Shown here one piece after another: positions 27,586-35,469 of a DNA stretch of 64,000 bases. Origin of the DNA: CAZJHX01 sp964545715 (GTDB lineage Bacteria > Myxococcota_A > UBA9042 > GCA-2863065); the NCBI GenBank assembly GCA_964545715.1, contig CAZJHX010000019.1, positions 1 through 64,000 on the forward strand. Direction: 5' to 3'. Position 1 is the first letter of the stretch; each line of letters begins with the position of its first letter. The notes beneath the pieces are model-generated. The model ran no database searches. It saw nothing but the letters and a program-made list of their open reading frames with translations, and was not told the DNA's origin. The position numbers were made by a program, and so were the translations under genes.

Positions 27586-28038
27586 TCAGGCGTCGATTTC
27601 GGGGAGCCGGACGAGCTGGAACCAGTAGCCTGAGAGCTCTTGGACCATCGCGACAAACTTCTGAAAGTCCAGCGGCTTGGTCACAAACGAGTTGGCGTGG
27701 GCCAGATAGGACCCTTTGATGTCCTCTTGGCGCTCCGACGTGGTGAGCACCACAACAGGGATCGCCTTGAGCTGCGCGTCCTCCTTGATCACTTCGAGCA
27801 CCTCCAGCCCGGATCGGCCAGGGAGGTTCAGATCCAGGAGGATCAAGCCGGGGCGCGGTGCGGACGCGAATTCACCGCGCTGAAAAAGAAAATCCAGCGC
27901 CTCGTCCCCGGTCTCGACCGCGTGCAGATGGTTGCGGATTTTGCCGCGCTCGAGCCCCACCCGGGTCAACTCGATATCCGCCTCGTTGTCCTCAACCAGC
28001 AGTATGTCGACGGGCTGAGCGCGCTTCGGGTCATACAT
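27586..28038 (-). CDS. Single-domain response regulator, Rcp1-like
   Basis: A 150-residue receiver domain with no output domain. The acidic pocket is VEDNEAD, the phospho-acceptor is Asp69 in LILLDLNLPG, and the conserved Lys121 is in FVTKPLD. It belongs to the group that pairs with phytochrome-like kinases. The ATG at 28038 overlaps the end of the histidine kinase gene by 8 bp, so the two are translationally coupled and form a cognate pair. It probably acts by phosphotransfer or protein contact rather than DNA binding. Confidence 0.9.
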   Translation of the reverse strand: MYDPKRAQPVDILLVEDNEADIELTRVGLERGKIRNHLHAVETGDEALDFLFQRGEFASAPRPGLILLDLNLPGRSGLEVLEVIKEDAQLKAIPVVVLTTSERQEDIKGSYLAHANSFVTKPLDFQKFVAMVQELSGYWFQLVRLPEIDA

Positions 28039-29002
28039 GGCTTGCCTCTCCTGTCGGCATGGTAAACGTAAAGGTGCTCCCTTTACCAGCCACACTGGTC
28101 ACACTTATCCGGCCGCCGTGGCGCTCGACGACCTTGCGACAAATGGCGAGACCGATGCCGCTGCCCGGATAGAGCCGGCGCGGCACCAGCCGTTTGAACG
28201 GTTCAAACACGCGGTCTAGATACTCTGCCGCCATACCGATGCCGTTATCGCTCACATGGAATCGCCACTGATCCTCGCTCTCTTCGGCGGTGATCCGGAC
28301 TACCGGCAGCTCGCCACGGCGGAACTTGATGCCGTTGCCGATCAGGTTTTGGAAAAGCTGAAGGATCTGGCCTCCGTCGGCGGGCAGCGTGGGCAGCGGA
28401 TCCGCGACGATCGTCGCGCCGCTCTCTCGAATGGCGCTTGCCAGGTTCTTTTTAGCGTCCTTCACGACCCGATTGAAGTCGACGAGCTCAAACGGGTGCT
28501 CCTGTCCGTCCACGCGCGAGTAGTCCATCAGGCCGCGGATCATGCGCCCCATGCGCTCCGCGCCCTCCTCCACGAACTTCAGCCAGCGTGTGCCGCGCTC
28601 GTCGAAGCGGTCGGCATACTCGGCCAGCAGCAGCTCTGAGAAGCCGGTCAGAGTCCGCAACGGCTCGCGCAGGTCGTGCCCGGCCACGTAGGCGAACCGC
28701 GACAGCTCGATGTTGCTTGCGGCGAGCGCCTCGTTCGACCGCTTCAATTGGCTGTTGGCCTGCTCCAACGCGATCGCCTTGTTCCTGGCCCGCTGCTCGG
28801 CCTCGGCGCGCGCGCCCTCTCGCGCGGCGAGCTCCTCGATGAGCATGTTCAAGCCCACCAGCACGGCACGCAGCTCCGGATCGGGCTCTGCATCCGGGTC
28901 GGCGGCCACGGTCATGTCGCCGTCCGCCACCCGCAGCAGAAGCTCCGCGACCTGAGCAAGCGCGCTGCTCCTCACCGGTGGGATCTGTGGATCAGCTGCC
29001 AT
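28031..29002 (-). CDS. Soluble histidine kinase
   Basis: A 323-residue kinase with no membrane segment. It has a HAMP-like helical start (about 20-65), a coiled coil (65-100), a phosphorylatable His109 in AYVAGHDLREPLR, and an HATPase domain with N box (NLIGNGIKF), G1 (DNGIGM), F box (FEPFKRL) and G2 (GSGIGLA). There is no PAS or GAF sensor, so the signal must enter through the N-terminal segment or a partner. The gene is coupled to the Rcp1-like regulator downstream and sits, on the opposite strand, between two parts of the uptake system. Confidence 0.9.
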   Translation of the reverse strand: MAADPQIPPVRSSALAQVAELLLRVADGDMTVAADPDAEPDPELRAVLVGLNMLIEELAAREGARAEAEQRARNKAIALEQANSQLKRSNEALAASNIELSRFAYVAGHDLREPLRTLTGFSELLLAEYADRFDERGTRWLKFVEEGAERMGRMIRGLMDYSRVDGQEHPFELVDFNRVVKDAKKNLASAIRESGATIVADPLPTLPADGGQILQLFQNLIGNGIKFRRGELPVVRITAEESEDQWRFHVSDNGIGMAAEYLDRVFEPFKRLVPRRLYPGSGIGLAICRKVVERHGGRISVTSVAGKGSTFTFTMPTGEASHV

Positions 29003-29115
29003 CGTACGCCTGTCCCATTGGGTTCTGAATTAACCGAAATCGGGGCAAATGGGAAGAACCGGGCCGCCGCGAGACCGTTGTTCTACCGGACGCGGCGTAA
29101 TAGAGTGCACCGCTG

Positions 29116-30174
29116 TTGACCGATCCCGCCCAAACCCGACGCAAGCGTTTCCACTGGCTCATGTGGGGCGGACTTGCCCTGACTGCGCTCTCGGGCGTGC
29201 TGGGCGTCGCCGTGGGCGCCACCAGCCTGGACACCGTCGTTGTTATGCGCGTACTGGCGACCAAGCTGTTGCCGTGGGTGGACGTCACACAGGTCGACTC
29301 CATGGACGAAGCCATCGTCTGGTCTTTGAGGACGCCGCGTGTCGTCCTGGGCGCGCTCATCGGGGCCAGCCTGGCGCTCGCCGGCGCGCTTATGCAGGGT
29401 CTGTTTCGCAACCCCCTGGCCTCACCGGGCATCGTGGGAACCAGCGCTGGGGCCGCCTTCGGCGCGCTGCTGGCGATCAGCTTCGGTCTCTCTCTACGGT
29501 CCATGTTCTATCTGCCGCTGTTCGCGGTCCTCGGCGCCTTTGCATCGCTGGTGCTGGTCGTGCGGATCGCGACCCGGGACGGCGTGACCCCTGTCTCTAC
29601 GCTGTTGCTGTCCGGCGTGGCCGTGACCGCGTTCATCGGCGCCGCCAACGGGTGGATCATCGCGCAGTCCTGGTCGGAGTGGGAGGTGGCGCGCCGAATC
29701 GCGTTCTGGATGATGGGCGGCATTGTCGACCGCGGCTGGACGCACGTGGCACTGCTGGCGCCCTGCTTCGTACTCGGGGCCGCCGCTGCCGTCGTTTACG
29801 CGCGCGATCTCGACGTGATGCTGGAGGGCGATGACGGCGCACGCGCGCTGGGCGTCGAGGTGGACCGCACGCGGGCGGCCGTCTTGATCGCCGCCGCCCT
29901 GCTCACCGGGGGCGCCGTGGCAGTCAGCGGCATGGTCGGCTTCGTCGGGCTTATCATCCCGCACCTGGTCCGGCTGATCATCGGCCCCGGACACCGCCTG
30001 CTGATTCCCGCCAGCATGGTCACAGGCGCATGGTTCCTCATCTTGGCGGACCTGCTCGCGCGCACAGCGGCCCGCCCCGTCGAGCTGCATCTCGGCGTCG
30101 TCACCGCGTCGATCGGCGCCCCGTTCTTTCTGCTGCTGCTGCGACAACACCGCAGCGAGGGGAGCTTGCTGTGA
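29116..30174 (+). CDS. FecCD/BtuC-family ABC transporter permease
   Basis: A 352-residue integral inner-membrane protein with about ten hydrophobic helices. Family signatures include WSLRTPRVVLGALIGASLAL, GLFRNPLASPGIVGTSAGA, and GMVGFVGLIIPHLVRLIIG. It forms the channel for cobalamin, heme or Fe-siderophore. The start used is TTG 29116; ATG 29161 is an alternative that removes the first cytosolic residues. Its stop overlaps the GTG of the ATPase gene by 4 bp. The 113-bp gap upstream holds no recognised riboswitch. Confidence 0.9.
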   Translation: MTDPAQTRRKRFHWLMWGGLALTALSGVLGVAVGATSLDTVVVMRVLATKLLPWVDVTQVDSMDEAIVWSLRTPRVVLGALIGASLALAGALMQGLFRNPLASPGIVGTSAGAAFGALLAISFGLSLRSMFYLPLFAVLGAFASLVLVVRIATRDGVTPVSTLLLSGVAVTAFIGAANGWIIAQSWSEWEVARRIAFWMMGGIVDRGWTHVALLAPCFVLGAAAAVVYARDLDVMLEGDDGARALGVEVDRTRAAVLIAAALLTGGAVAVSGMVGFVGLIIPHLVRLIIGPGHRLLIPASMVTGAWFLILADLLARTAARPVELHLGVVTASIGAPFFLLLLRQHRSEGSLL

Positions 30175-30944
30175 CGTCTGCGCTGCGACTGGAGACCGCC
30201 GGCATCGCCAAGCAGGGCCGCTGGATCGTGCGCGAGGCCTCACTCGACCTGCGCGCCAACGAGCTGACCTGCGTGCTGGGTCCCAACGGCTCGGGCAAGT
30301 CGTCGCTGCTGAAGATGCTCGGCGGCCTGTGGCAGCCGATGGAGGGCCGCGCCTTGCTGGACGACACGTCCCTGGACGGCTGGCGGCGCCGGCAGATCGC
30401 ACGCCGTGTGGCGTTTGTCCCCCAAAACACCCGCCTGGGCTTTGAGTTCACGGTGCGCGAGGTTGTGGCGATGGGCCGGTATCCGCATGAGGGCCGCATG
30501 GTGCGCGCCGGCGACTCCAAGCACCCCGCAATCGACGACGCCATCGCACGCACCGACATCGGCCACCTTGCCCAGCGCTACGTCAACACGCTCTCCGGCG
30601 GCGAGTCTCAGCGCGTGCTGCTGGCCCGCTGCCTCGCCGCGCAGGCCGACATCCTGCTGCTGGACGAGCCGACCGCCGCGCTGGATCTCAAGCACTCTCT
30701 GGAGGTCATGGCCCTGTGCCGCTCGCTGGCGCGCGACAAAAAGGCGGTCTGCGTGGCGCTGCACGATCTCAACGCCGCATTGCGCTTTGGCGACCGCGCG
30801 CTCGTCATGGCGGACGGCCGCATCGTGGCCGACGGCGCGCCCAGAGACGTGCTGACCAAAGCGCTGATCCACGATGTCTTCGGCGTCGTCTGCGAGGTGC
30901 TCACGGACGGCGACGGCCGCCAGGTCTTTGTGTTTCATGAGTAA
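30171..30944 (+). CDS. ABC transporter ATP-binding protein (BtuD/FecE-like)
   Basis: A 257-residue cytosolic ATPase. It has Walker A GPNGSGKS (37-44), Q-loop Gln85, signature LSGGE (141-145), Walker B ILLLDE (161-166) and H-loop ALHDLN. It powers the adjacent permease. The GTG at 30171 overlaps the permease stop and has AGGGGAG upstream. Its own stop overlaps the start of the next small gene by 8 bp, giving a three-gene translationally coupled string. Confidence 0.92.
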   Translation: MTSALRLETAGIAKQGRWIVREASLDLRANELTCVLGPNGSGKSSLLKMLGGLWQPMEGRALLDDTSLDGWRRRQIARRVAFVPQNTRLGFEFTVREVVAMGRYPHEGRMVRAGDSKHPAIDDAIARTDIGHLAQRYVNTLSGGESQRVLLARCLAAQADILLLDEPTAALDLKHSLEVMALCRSLARDKKAVCVALHDLNAALRFGDRALVMADGRIVADGAPRDVLTKALIHDVFGVVCEVLTDGDGRQVFVFHE

Positions 30945-31275
30945 TTCACCGCGCGGCGAGCCCATGGTCCGCTGGCTGCAGCAGGCGACGGAGGACGCGG
31001 TGGCCGCAGCCCTCGCCGAAGTGGACTCCGACGCCCCCTCGCTGGAGGTGCTGTCCAAGCACGCCAAAGAGCTGGACAGAGCCCTGATCCGCAGCGCTCG
31101 AAGACGCGACGACATCGAAGCCGAAGGCCTGCTGCCCACCTACGAGGCGGTCAAGCGACGCGCGGAGATCTGGCAGCTGCCGTTGCGCCGAGCGGGAGCA
31201 TCCAGCAAGCCGAGCCGTCAGCAAGCCAACATGGATCGCCTGCGACGCCTGGCTCAGCTGGAGCGGGAGCGCTAG
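30937..31275 (+). CDS. Small uncharacterised charged protein coupled to the ABC transporter
   Basis: A 112-residue, Arg/Glu/Ala-rich, probably helical protein with no known family that I recognise. The ATG at 30937 lies inside the end of the ATPase gene, so it is probably translated by coupling. No signal peptide, cysteine motif or membrane segment is present. Operon position suggests an accessory role in the same uptake system; this is inference only. Confidence 0.65.
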   Translation: MSNSPRGEPMVRWLQQATEDAVAAALAEVDSDAPSLEVLSKHAKELDRALIRSARRRDDIEAEGLLPTYEAVKRRAEIWQLPLRRAGASSKPSRQQANMDRLRRLAQLERER

Positions 31276-31285
31276 CGAACCCCCT

Positions 31286-31340
31286 GACCGGACCACTCCA
31301 TCCGCTCCGAGCCGGCCCTGCGGCGTCCAGAGGTCCGGTC
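31286..31340. repeat. 9-bp inverted repeat between the transporter operon and the RAYT remnant
   Basis: GACCGGACC (31286-31294) is matched by its exact reverse complement GGTCCGGTC (31332-31340), with a 37-nt loop holding a further GCCG/CGGC pair. It could be the operon terminator, without a T-run, or a REP/BIME-like element kept beside the RAYT gene fragment. Confidence 0.4.
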
Positions 31341-31435
31341 TGGGACGAGGTTTGATGGACCGTTCCACGATAGAGCATCTGCAGAAACAAGGCCTAACTT
31401 GCCGGATGGCTAATGCTGATATCTGCCTAATCAAG

Positions 31436-31871
31436 ATGTCACGCACCTCATCCCGCAAACGCCAACTCGCCCTCGACTTCAAGTCCTGGGGTGGGGCGCG
31501 AAAAGGCGCCGGTCGCAAGCGGCAACCGGGCGTTCGGCGCCGCGTCGCGCACGTCATCCGGCCGGACATCTCGGACCATGCGCCGCTGCACGTCACGCGC
31601 GCTCACTACTCCGCTGGAGGTTCGTCGCGGTCTGGCCTATGTCCTCAACAACGCGCGCCGCCACGCCGCACGCGGCGGCCACCGCTACCCGAAAGAGTGG
31701 CTGGACCCGTACTCCACGTCCCTGGAGTTCGAAGGCTGGCGCGAGCACCCGGCTCCCCCGCAACACGCTATATGCCTGGACCGCGCCCCGCCGGGCACCT
31801 GGCTGCGCCGCGAGGGTTGGCAAAGGCACGGGCTCATCCCGATCGCTGAGCTGCCGCGTTCCTGGGCCTGA
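31436..31871 (+). pseudogene. RAYT (REP-associated tyrosine transposase) remnant with internal deletion
   Basis: The N-terminal part (ATG 31436; GGARKGAGRKR followed by DHAPLHVT) and the C-terminal part (TTPLEVRRGLAYVLNNARRH, DPYST, WLRREGWQRHGLI) match the two ends of RAYT/Y1-type transposases of the IS200 group. They lie in frames that differ by one base and are joined near 31590-31600. The central region that carries the catalytic His-x-His and Tyr (roughly 100 residues in intact relatives) is absent, so the element is dead. The upstream 31350-31435 is AT-richer than its surroundings. The junction sequence CACGTCACGCGCGC suits a deletion at short homology. Confidence 0.7.
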
Positions 31872-31896
31872 CCCGCCTCGCCGGGTGCGGCTGGCC

Positions 31897-33063
31897 TTAA
31901 CGAAACCACTCCATTTCACGCGGCTCCAGCCCGACCGACGGGTTGGGCTCGCTCGCCGGCAGCTCGTGCAGCGCAATTGACAGCTCGAAGCGCTGGATGC
32001 GGGGCTCTTTGGGGTCTGCGTTGGCCACCAGCAGCCGGTTCTCGGCCGCTTCGAAGATGACGGCGCTGAGGTTGTACGGCCCGCCAACCGGGCCCAGGTC
32101 TGTGTTGGTTCCGTCACACCGATTTACGACGAAGAGGCGGTCGCTCACCTCCGTCGGCGTGAGGCTGCCGAGCGCCACATAAACAAGCCTGCACTCGTCG
32201 ATCACCGCGGTATTGCGCCCGATCGGCCGGCCCGTCAGAGAGCCGGCCGTCGCCGACCAGACAATCTCATTGCTGGAGTCGGTGCTGACATAGGCCACGC
32301 CGGACCGATCCAACTGGTTCTCATCTTCAAAGACGCCCGTAAACGTGACCCACAGCCCCTGTTGGTCCGGGGTCAGCGCCGGATTCGCGCAGTTCTGAAA
32401 CGTCGGAAAGTCCACCTGCCCGGTCACCTGACCGTCCGCGGTCGCCACCGTCGCGACCCGACCGACGCCGCCGGTTGTGAAGTCCGGGGCATCGATGTGG
32501 ATCAGACAGGCGTAGAGGCGATCGGCAGCCAACGCCATCTTGCTGGGACGCGCCTGCAGCCCGGGCTGTGCGAGGTGCTGAAGATCGATCGTCTCACCGC
32601 GCGCACCCGTCGACGGATCGATGACCAGCAGATCGTTCACCTCCGCGCGCGAGACGTACGCTTTGGTCCGGCTGACAAACGCGATGTCGTGCGGATTCAC
32701 CCACTTGTCGTCAGCCACGGTCATCTGCCGAATCACATGGTAGTCGGTGGGGTCGATGAAGGTCAGCACGCTTAGCTGACGGTCGATCGGCGTAATCCAG
32801 CCGTCCGGATGGTTGGACGTGGGCAACACCACGTCCCCCGACAGGGCATTGACCAGCTTGGGCGCAACGGACCCGGAGTTGACGATGTTGTCCACACACA
32901 GCGTGCCGTCGGAGCGCAGCAGTGAGATGCTGGTCGAGCCGTAATTGGAGTTGACGACCGCGATCCGGCACTGGTCGGGCGGCGCGGCCGGTGGCGCCGG
33001 GGTCGGGTCCGAGCCACACGACAGCAGCATCGAGATCACCGTCAGCCCAAAGCACGTCCTCAC
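31897..33063 (-). CDS. Beta-propeller lipoprotein coupled to TonB receptor, BtuG-like
   Basis: A 388-residue protein. The GTG at 33063 opens a short signal peptide with lipobox LLSC (Cys16). The rest reads as a YncE-type seven-bladed propeller (VVNSNYGSTSISLL, VNPHDIAFVSRTKAYVSRAEVNDLLVID, and others). The start overlaps the TonB receptor stop by 4 bp (GTGA), so they are one translational unit. In Bacteroides, BtuG is a surface propeller lipoprotein of similar size that caps BtuB and binds cobalamin very tightly; gene order, length and fold agree with that. The ligand here is not shown and could be another chelate. Confidence 0.78.
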   Translation of the reverse strand: MRTCFGLTVISMLLSCGSDPTPAPPAAPPDQCRIAVVNSNYGSTSISLLRSDGTLCVDNIVNSGSVAPKLVNALSGDVVLPTSNHPDGWITPIDRQLSVLTFIDPTDYHVIRQMTVADDKWVNPHDIAFVSRTKAYVSRAEVNDLLVIDPSTGARGETIDLQHLAQPGLQARPSKMALAADRLYACLIHIDAPDFTTGGVGRVATVATADGQVTGQVDFPTFQNCANPALTPDQQGLWVTFTGVFEDENQLDRSGVAYVSTDSSNEIVWSATAGSLTGRPIGRNTAVIDECRLVYVALGSLTPTEVSDRLFVVNRCDGTNTDLGPVGGPYNLSAVIFEAAENRLLVANADPKEPRIQRFELSIALHELPASEPNPSVGLEPREMEWFR

Positions 33064-35090
33064 TTCTTCTCCTCACGCCACTTCGGCGTCCACCGCAGTG
33101 TCGCCATCATGTTGAAGCCCGGTAGCGGAAACCCCGCAAAATCCTGCACCTGGTCGTCGGTCAAGTTCCGCGCGTTGATCGTCAGTCGCAGCTGCTCGTG
33201 CCACAGCGTGACGTAGGCAGACGCACCGACGACCAGACGCGACGGGACCTCCACCAGGTTGGCGAAGTCGCGCATGTTGCCGCTGATGGACTCTACCTCG
33301 ACACCGGCGCCAAGTTCCCCCACCCAGCCGCCAAACCGGTGATAACCCTCCATCGTGCCGAACAGCATCAACTCCGGCCGGTTTGGCAGCCGCTTGCCCT
33401 CGCGGGCCTTGATGTCGCTGGTATTGCGGGCGTCCATCCAGGTCAGGCTGCCGCGAAACCGCAGGTGGGAGAGCACGTCGAGGAACGTACCCGCCTCCAC
33501 CCCGATGATGCGGGCAGAGTCCACGTTTTGGGCCACTGCGACGTTCTGGCTGTTCTGCACAAACTGAATCAGGTCGTCGGCAAACGACACAAAGCCGTAG
33601 ACCTCGACGCTCCACGCCGCGCCCTCGCCGACCCAGTCCGGGCTGTACACGGCGCCGAAGTCGGCGTTCAGCGCCGTCTCCGGCCGCAGCCCCGGGTTGC
33701 CGATCACATAGCCGGTGTCCCCGAACAGCTCGTAAAGCGAGCCGAAGCGCGCGCTCTGGGACACGTTGGCTTTCAGCGCCAGGTCCGGCCGAGGGCGCTG
33801 TATCAAGCCGGCGCGCCAGGTGAAGACGGTGTCGTCCGCGTCATCCGGCGCCGCCTCGAACTGCTCGCGGTGCACGTCCTCCAGGCTGTTGGCGACGTGC
33901 TCCACGCGCGCGGACGCAACCAGCTCCATCGCGACCGGCTCGGCCAGCAGCTCCACCTCTGCGGCGGCGGTGGCGAAGTGCCGTTGAGAGGGAGCGGTGG
34001 ACGGCCCATCGACCAGCTCCGGCACAAAGCGCTCGTACCGATACTCTGCGGACACCGTGGGCGTCAGCACAATCTCCGCGTCCTCGTCCAGAGCCAGCGG
34101 CATCCGAAAGACCGTGCTCATGCCCGGCACAAAGCTCTGATCGCTGGTCGTGGTCGGGCGCAGCGACAGCTCGGGCAGCGGATCGTTGAGCTGGGTTCGG
34201 GAGTACGACAGGTACGGCGTCACCGACAGATGGGCGCGGCGACCGGCCAGCTTGTCGGTCTCCGCGCGCAGGCCCAACAGGTTGCGGACCGCCACAAGCG
34301 ACGTCCGGGTCGTGGCGACCAGCGCATGCCCTGGCAAGCCGTGGTCGCGCCAGGTCAGCAGGTCCAGCACTTTCAGCTTCAGCGCACCGACCCGTCCCCC
34401 GGCCTTCACCATTACCGCCAGCTGGTCAAAGGCGTTGTTTCCGCGCACCACAAAGGCGTCGTCGCTGGTGTCGAAGGCGGTGCCACCGTCGTTTAGAAAG
34501 GTGTAATCGCCTTGGCTGCCGCTGTAATCGACCGAGACACCGGCGTCCCAGCGCTCACCGCCGTCACCGTAGAAGGCGCGCGCGGCTCGCGTCCCAAACG
34601 ACCCGCCGCCGGCCTCGACCTCGAGAACGGCATCACGAACTGAGCGGGTCTCGATGCTGACAACGCCGCCGATTGCGCTGCCGCCGAAGACGGCCGGCGA
34701 CATGCCGCGGTAGACCACGACCCGATCGATGGGGCCCAGCGGCACGGTGGACAAGTCGACGGGCCCGCCCTCCGCCGAGTTGAGCGGGATGCCGTCCACA
34801 AAAATGAGCACCTGGTCGCTGGTCGAGCCGCGCACGCTTAGCAGGGAGAAGCTGCCCAACCCGCCGATGCGCGACACCCGAAGCCCGGGCTGCTCGTCCA
34901 GCACCTCCGGCAGATCGGTGACGGCGTCCTGAAGCTGCGATCGATTGATGACGGTGCTGGGCGCGGCGACGTCGGCGACCGGCCGATCCCCGCTTACGAT
35001 AACGCGCGGCACAACGATTGGTGGCGGTTCGGCGCCGTGACCCACAATCGGGACTGAGGACACCAACACCAGCAACAGGACGCAACGCAT
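33060..35090 (-). CDS. TonB-dependent outer-membrane receptor, BtuB-like
   Basis: A 676-residue protein. The ATG at 35090 opens a signal peptide (about 1-20, ending GHGA). A plug domain follows (about 45-165: VINRSQLQDAV, LSVRGSTSDQVLIFVDGIPL, GGSAIGGVVSIETRS), then a 22-strand-type barrel ending in an aromatic-rich C-terminus (NMMATLRWTPKW). Its moderate length and plug are closest to BtuB/vitamin-B12 receptors, but siderophore or nickel receptors look similar. It depends on TonB-ExbBD, which are not in the window. It is followed by the coupled propeller lipoprotein, and preceded by a 380-nt leader with strong potential structure. Confidence 0.88.
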   Translation of the reverse strand: MRCVLLLVLVSSVPIVGHGAEPPPIVVPRVIVSGDRPVADVAAPSTVINRSQLQDAVTDLPEVLDEQPGLRVSRIGGLGSFSLLSVRGSTSDQVLIFVDGIPLNSAEGGPVDLSTVPLGPIDRVVVYRGMSPAVFGGSAIGGVVSIETRSVRDAVLEVEAGGGSFGTRAARAFYGDGGERWDAGVSVDYSGSQGDYTFLNDGGTAFDTSDDAFVVRGNNAFDQLAVMVKAGGRVGALKLKVLDLLTWRDHGLPGHALVATTRTSLVAVRNLLGLRAETDKLAGRRAHLSVTPYLSYSRTQLNDPLPELSLRPTTTSDQSFVPGMSTVFRMPLALDEDAEIVLTPTVSAEYRYERFVPELVDGPSTAPSQRHFATAAAEVELLAEPVAMELVASARVEHVANSLEDVHREQFEAAPDDADDTVFTWRAGLIQRPRPDLALKANVSQSARFGSLYELFGDTGYVIGNPGLRPETALNADFGAVYSPDWVGEGAAWSVEVYGFVSFADDLIQFVQNSQNVAVAQNVDSARIIGVEAGTFLDVLSHLRFRGSLTWMDARNTSDIKAREGKRLPNRPELMLFGTMEGYHRFGGWVGELGAGVEVESISGNMRDFANLVEVPSRLVVGASAYVTLWHEQLRLTINARNLTDDQVQDFAGFPLPGFNMMATLRWTPKWREEKK

Positions 35091-35455
35091 CGGGGGCTGG
35101 TTATACGACTGAAGGGGAAGAGAAACCAAGGGGGGAGAAAAGGGTGGGGCTTCATGCCCCATAAACCTCACAAGAGGTTGCCTTCATGGGCTTGATGCAC
35201 CAGCGATACTGCTGCTGGCGCCCTCCGCCCTCCTGGCGAAAGTTGGAGAACCCTGCTTCCTGCAGAGCTTCCGACCCAACAACCAAGCAAGGGCAATGCC
35301 AAGACACTAACCGTCTGGAATCATTGAAACCCGCCACTGAGGCGTCTCACCGGAGTGTACCAAGGTGAAACACAGGCAGAACGCCGCAGCATAATTCGGC
35401 GTAGATTTCAGTTAGTTTCGCGTCTTGAAACACTGTATCGACTGATTCTCAAGAT
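35091..35455 (-). ncRNA. Candidate structured 5' leader or small RNA upstream of the TonB receptor
   Basis: A gene-free 380-bp gap. Read on the minus strand, it contains several nested complementary segments. A closing helix pairs TTGCC with GGCAA and GCTTG with CAAGC. It encloses hairpins CTCTGC-AGGAA-GCAGGG, GTTGG with CCAAC, and an 8-bp GCGCCAGC/GCTGGTGC stem. Before it lies CCAGAC-n7-GTC(T)TGG. After it come AACCTC-TTGT-GAGGTT and the terminator-like GGGGC-ATGAA-GCCCC followed by ACCCTTTT. It does not match the cobalamin riboswitch consensus that I know. A 61-codon frame (35152-35337, GTG start) with codon use unlike the neighbours also crosses it, so a protein remnant is the rival reading. 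Confidence 0.4.
35146..35179 (-). terminator. Possible attenuator: two hairpins ahead of the TonB receptor gene
   Basis: On the minus strand, AACCTC-TTGT-GAGGTT (35179-35164) is followed by GGGGC-ATGAA-GCCCC (35160-35146), then ACCCTTTTCTCC. A stem with a T-rich tail 56 nt before the receptor ATG resembles a Rho-independent attenuator. The T-run is short, so strength is doubtful. Confidence 0.35.
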
Positions 35456-35469
35456 GAGACGCCCGTCTC
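35456..35469 (-). terminator. Short hairpin after the propeller-zincin gene
   Basis: GAGACG-CC-CGTCTC is a perfect 6-bp inverted repeat directly after the minus-strand stop at 35470. Half of it also belongs to a longer-range pair, TGAGACGCC (35455-35463) with GGCGTCTCA (35341-35349), so two structures are mutually exclusive. No T-run follows. Confidence 0.35.

Noticed and set aside
35091..35469. Cobalamin riboswitch
   Set aside because: The B12-box and the conserved core segments could not be found on either strand; a lone GCCACTG on the plus strand faces the wrong way for the receptor.
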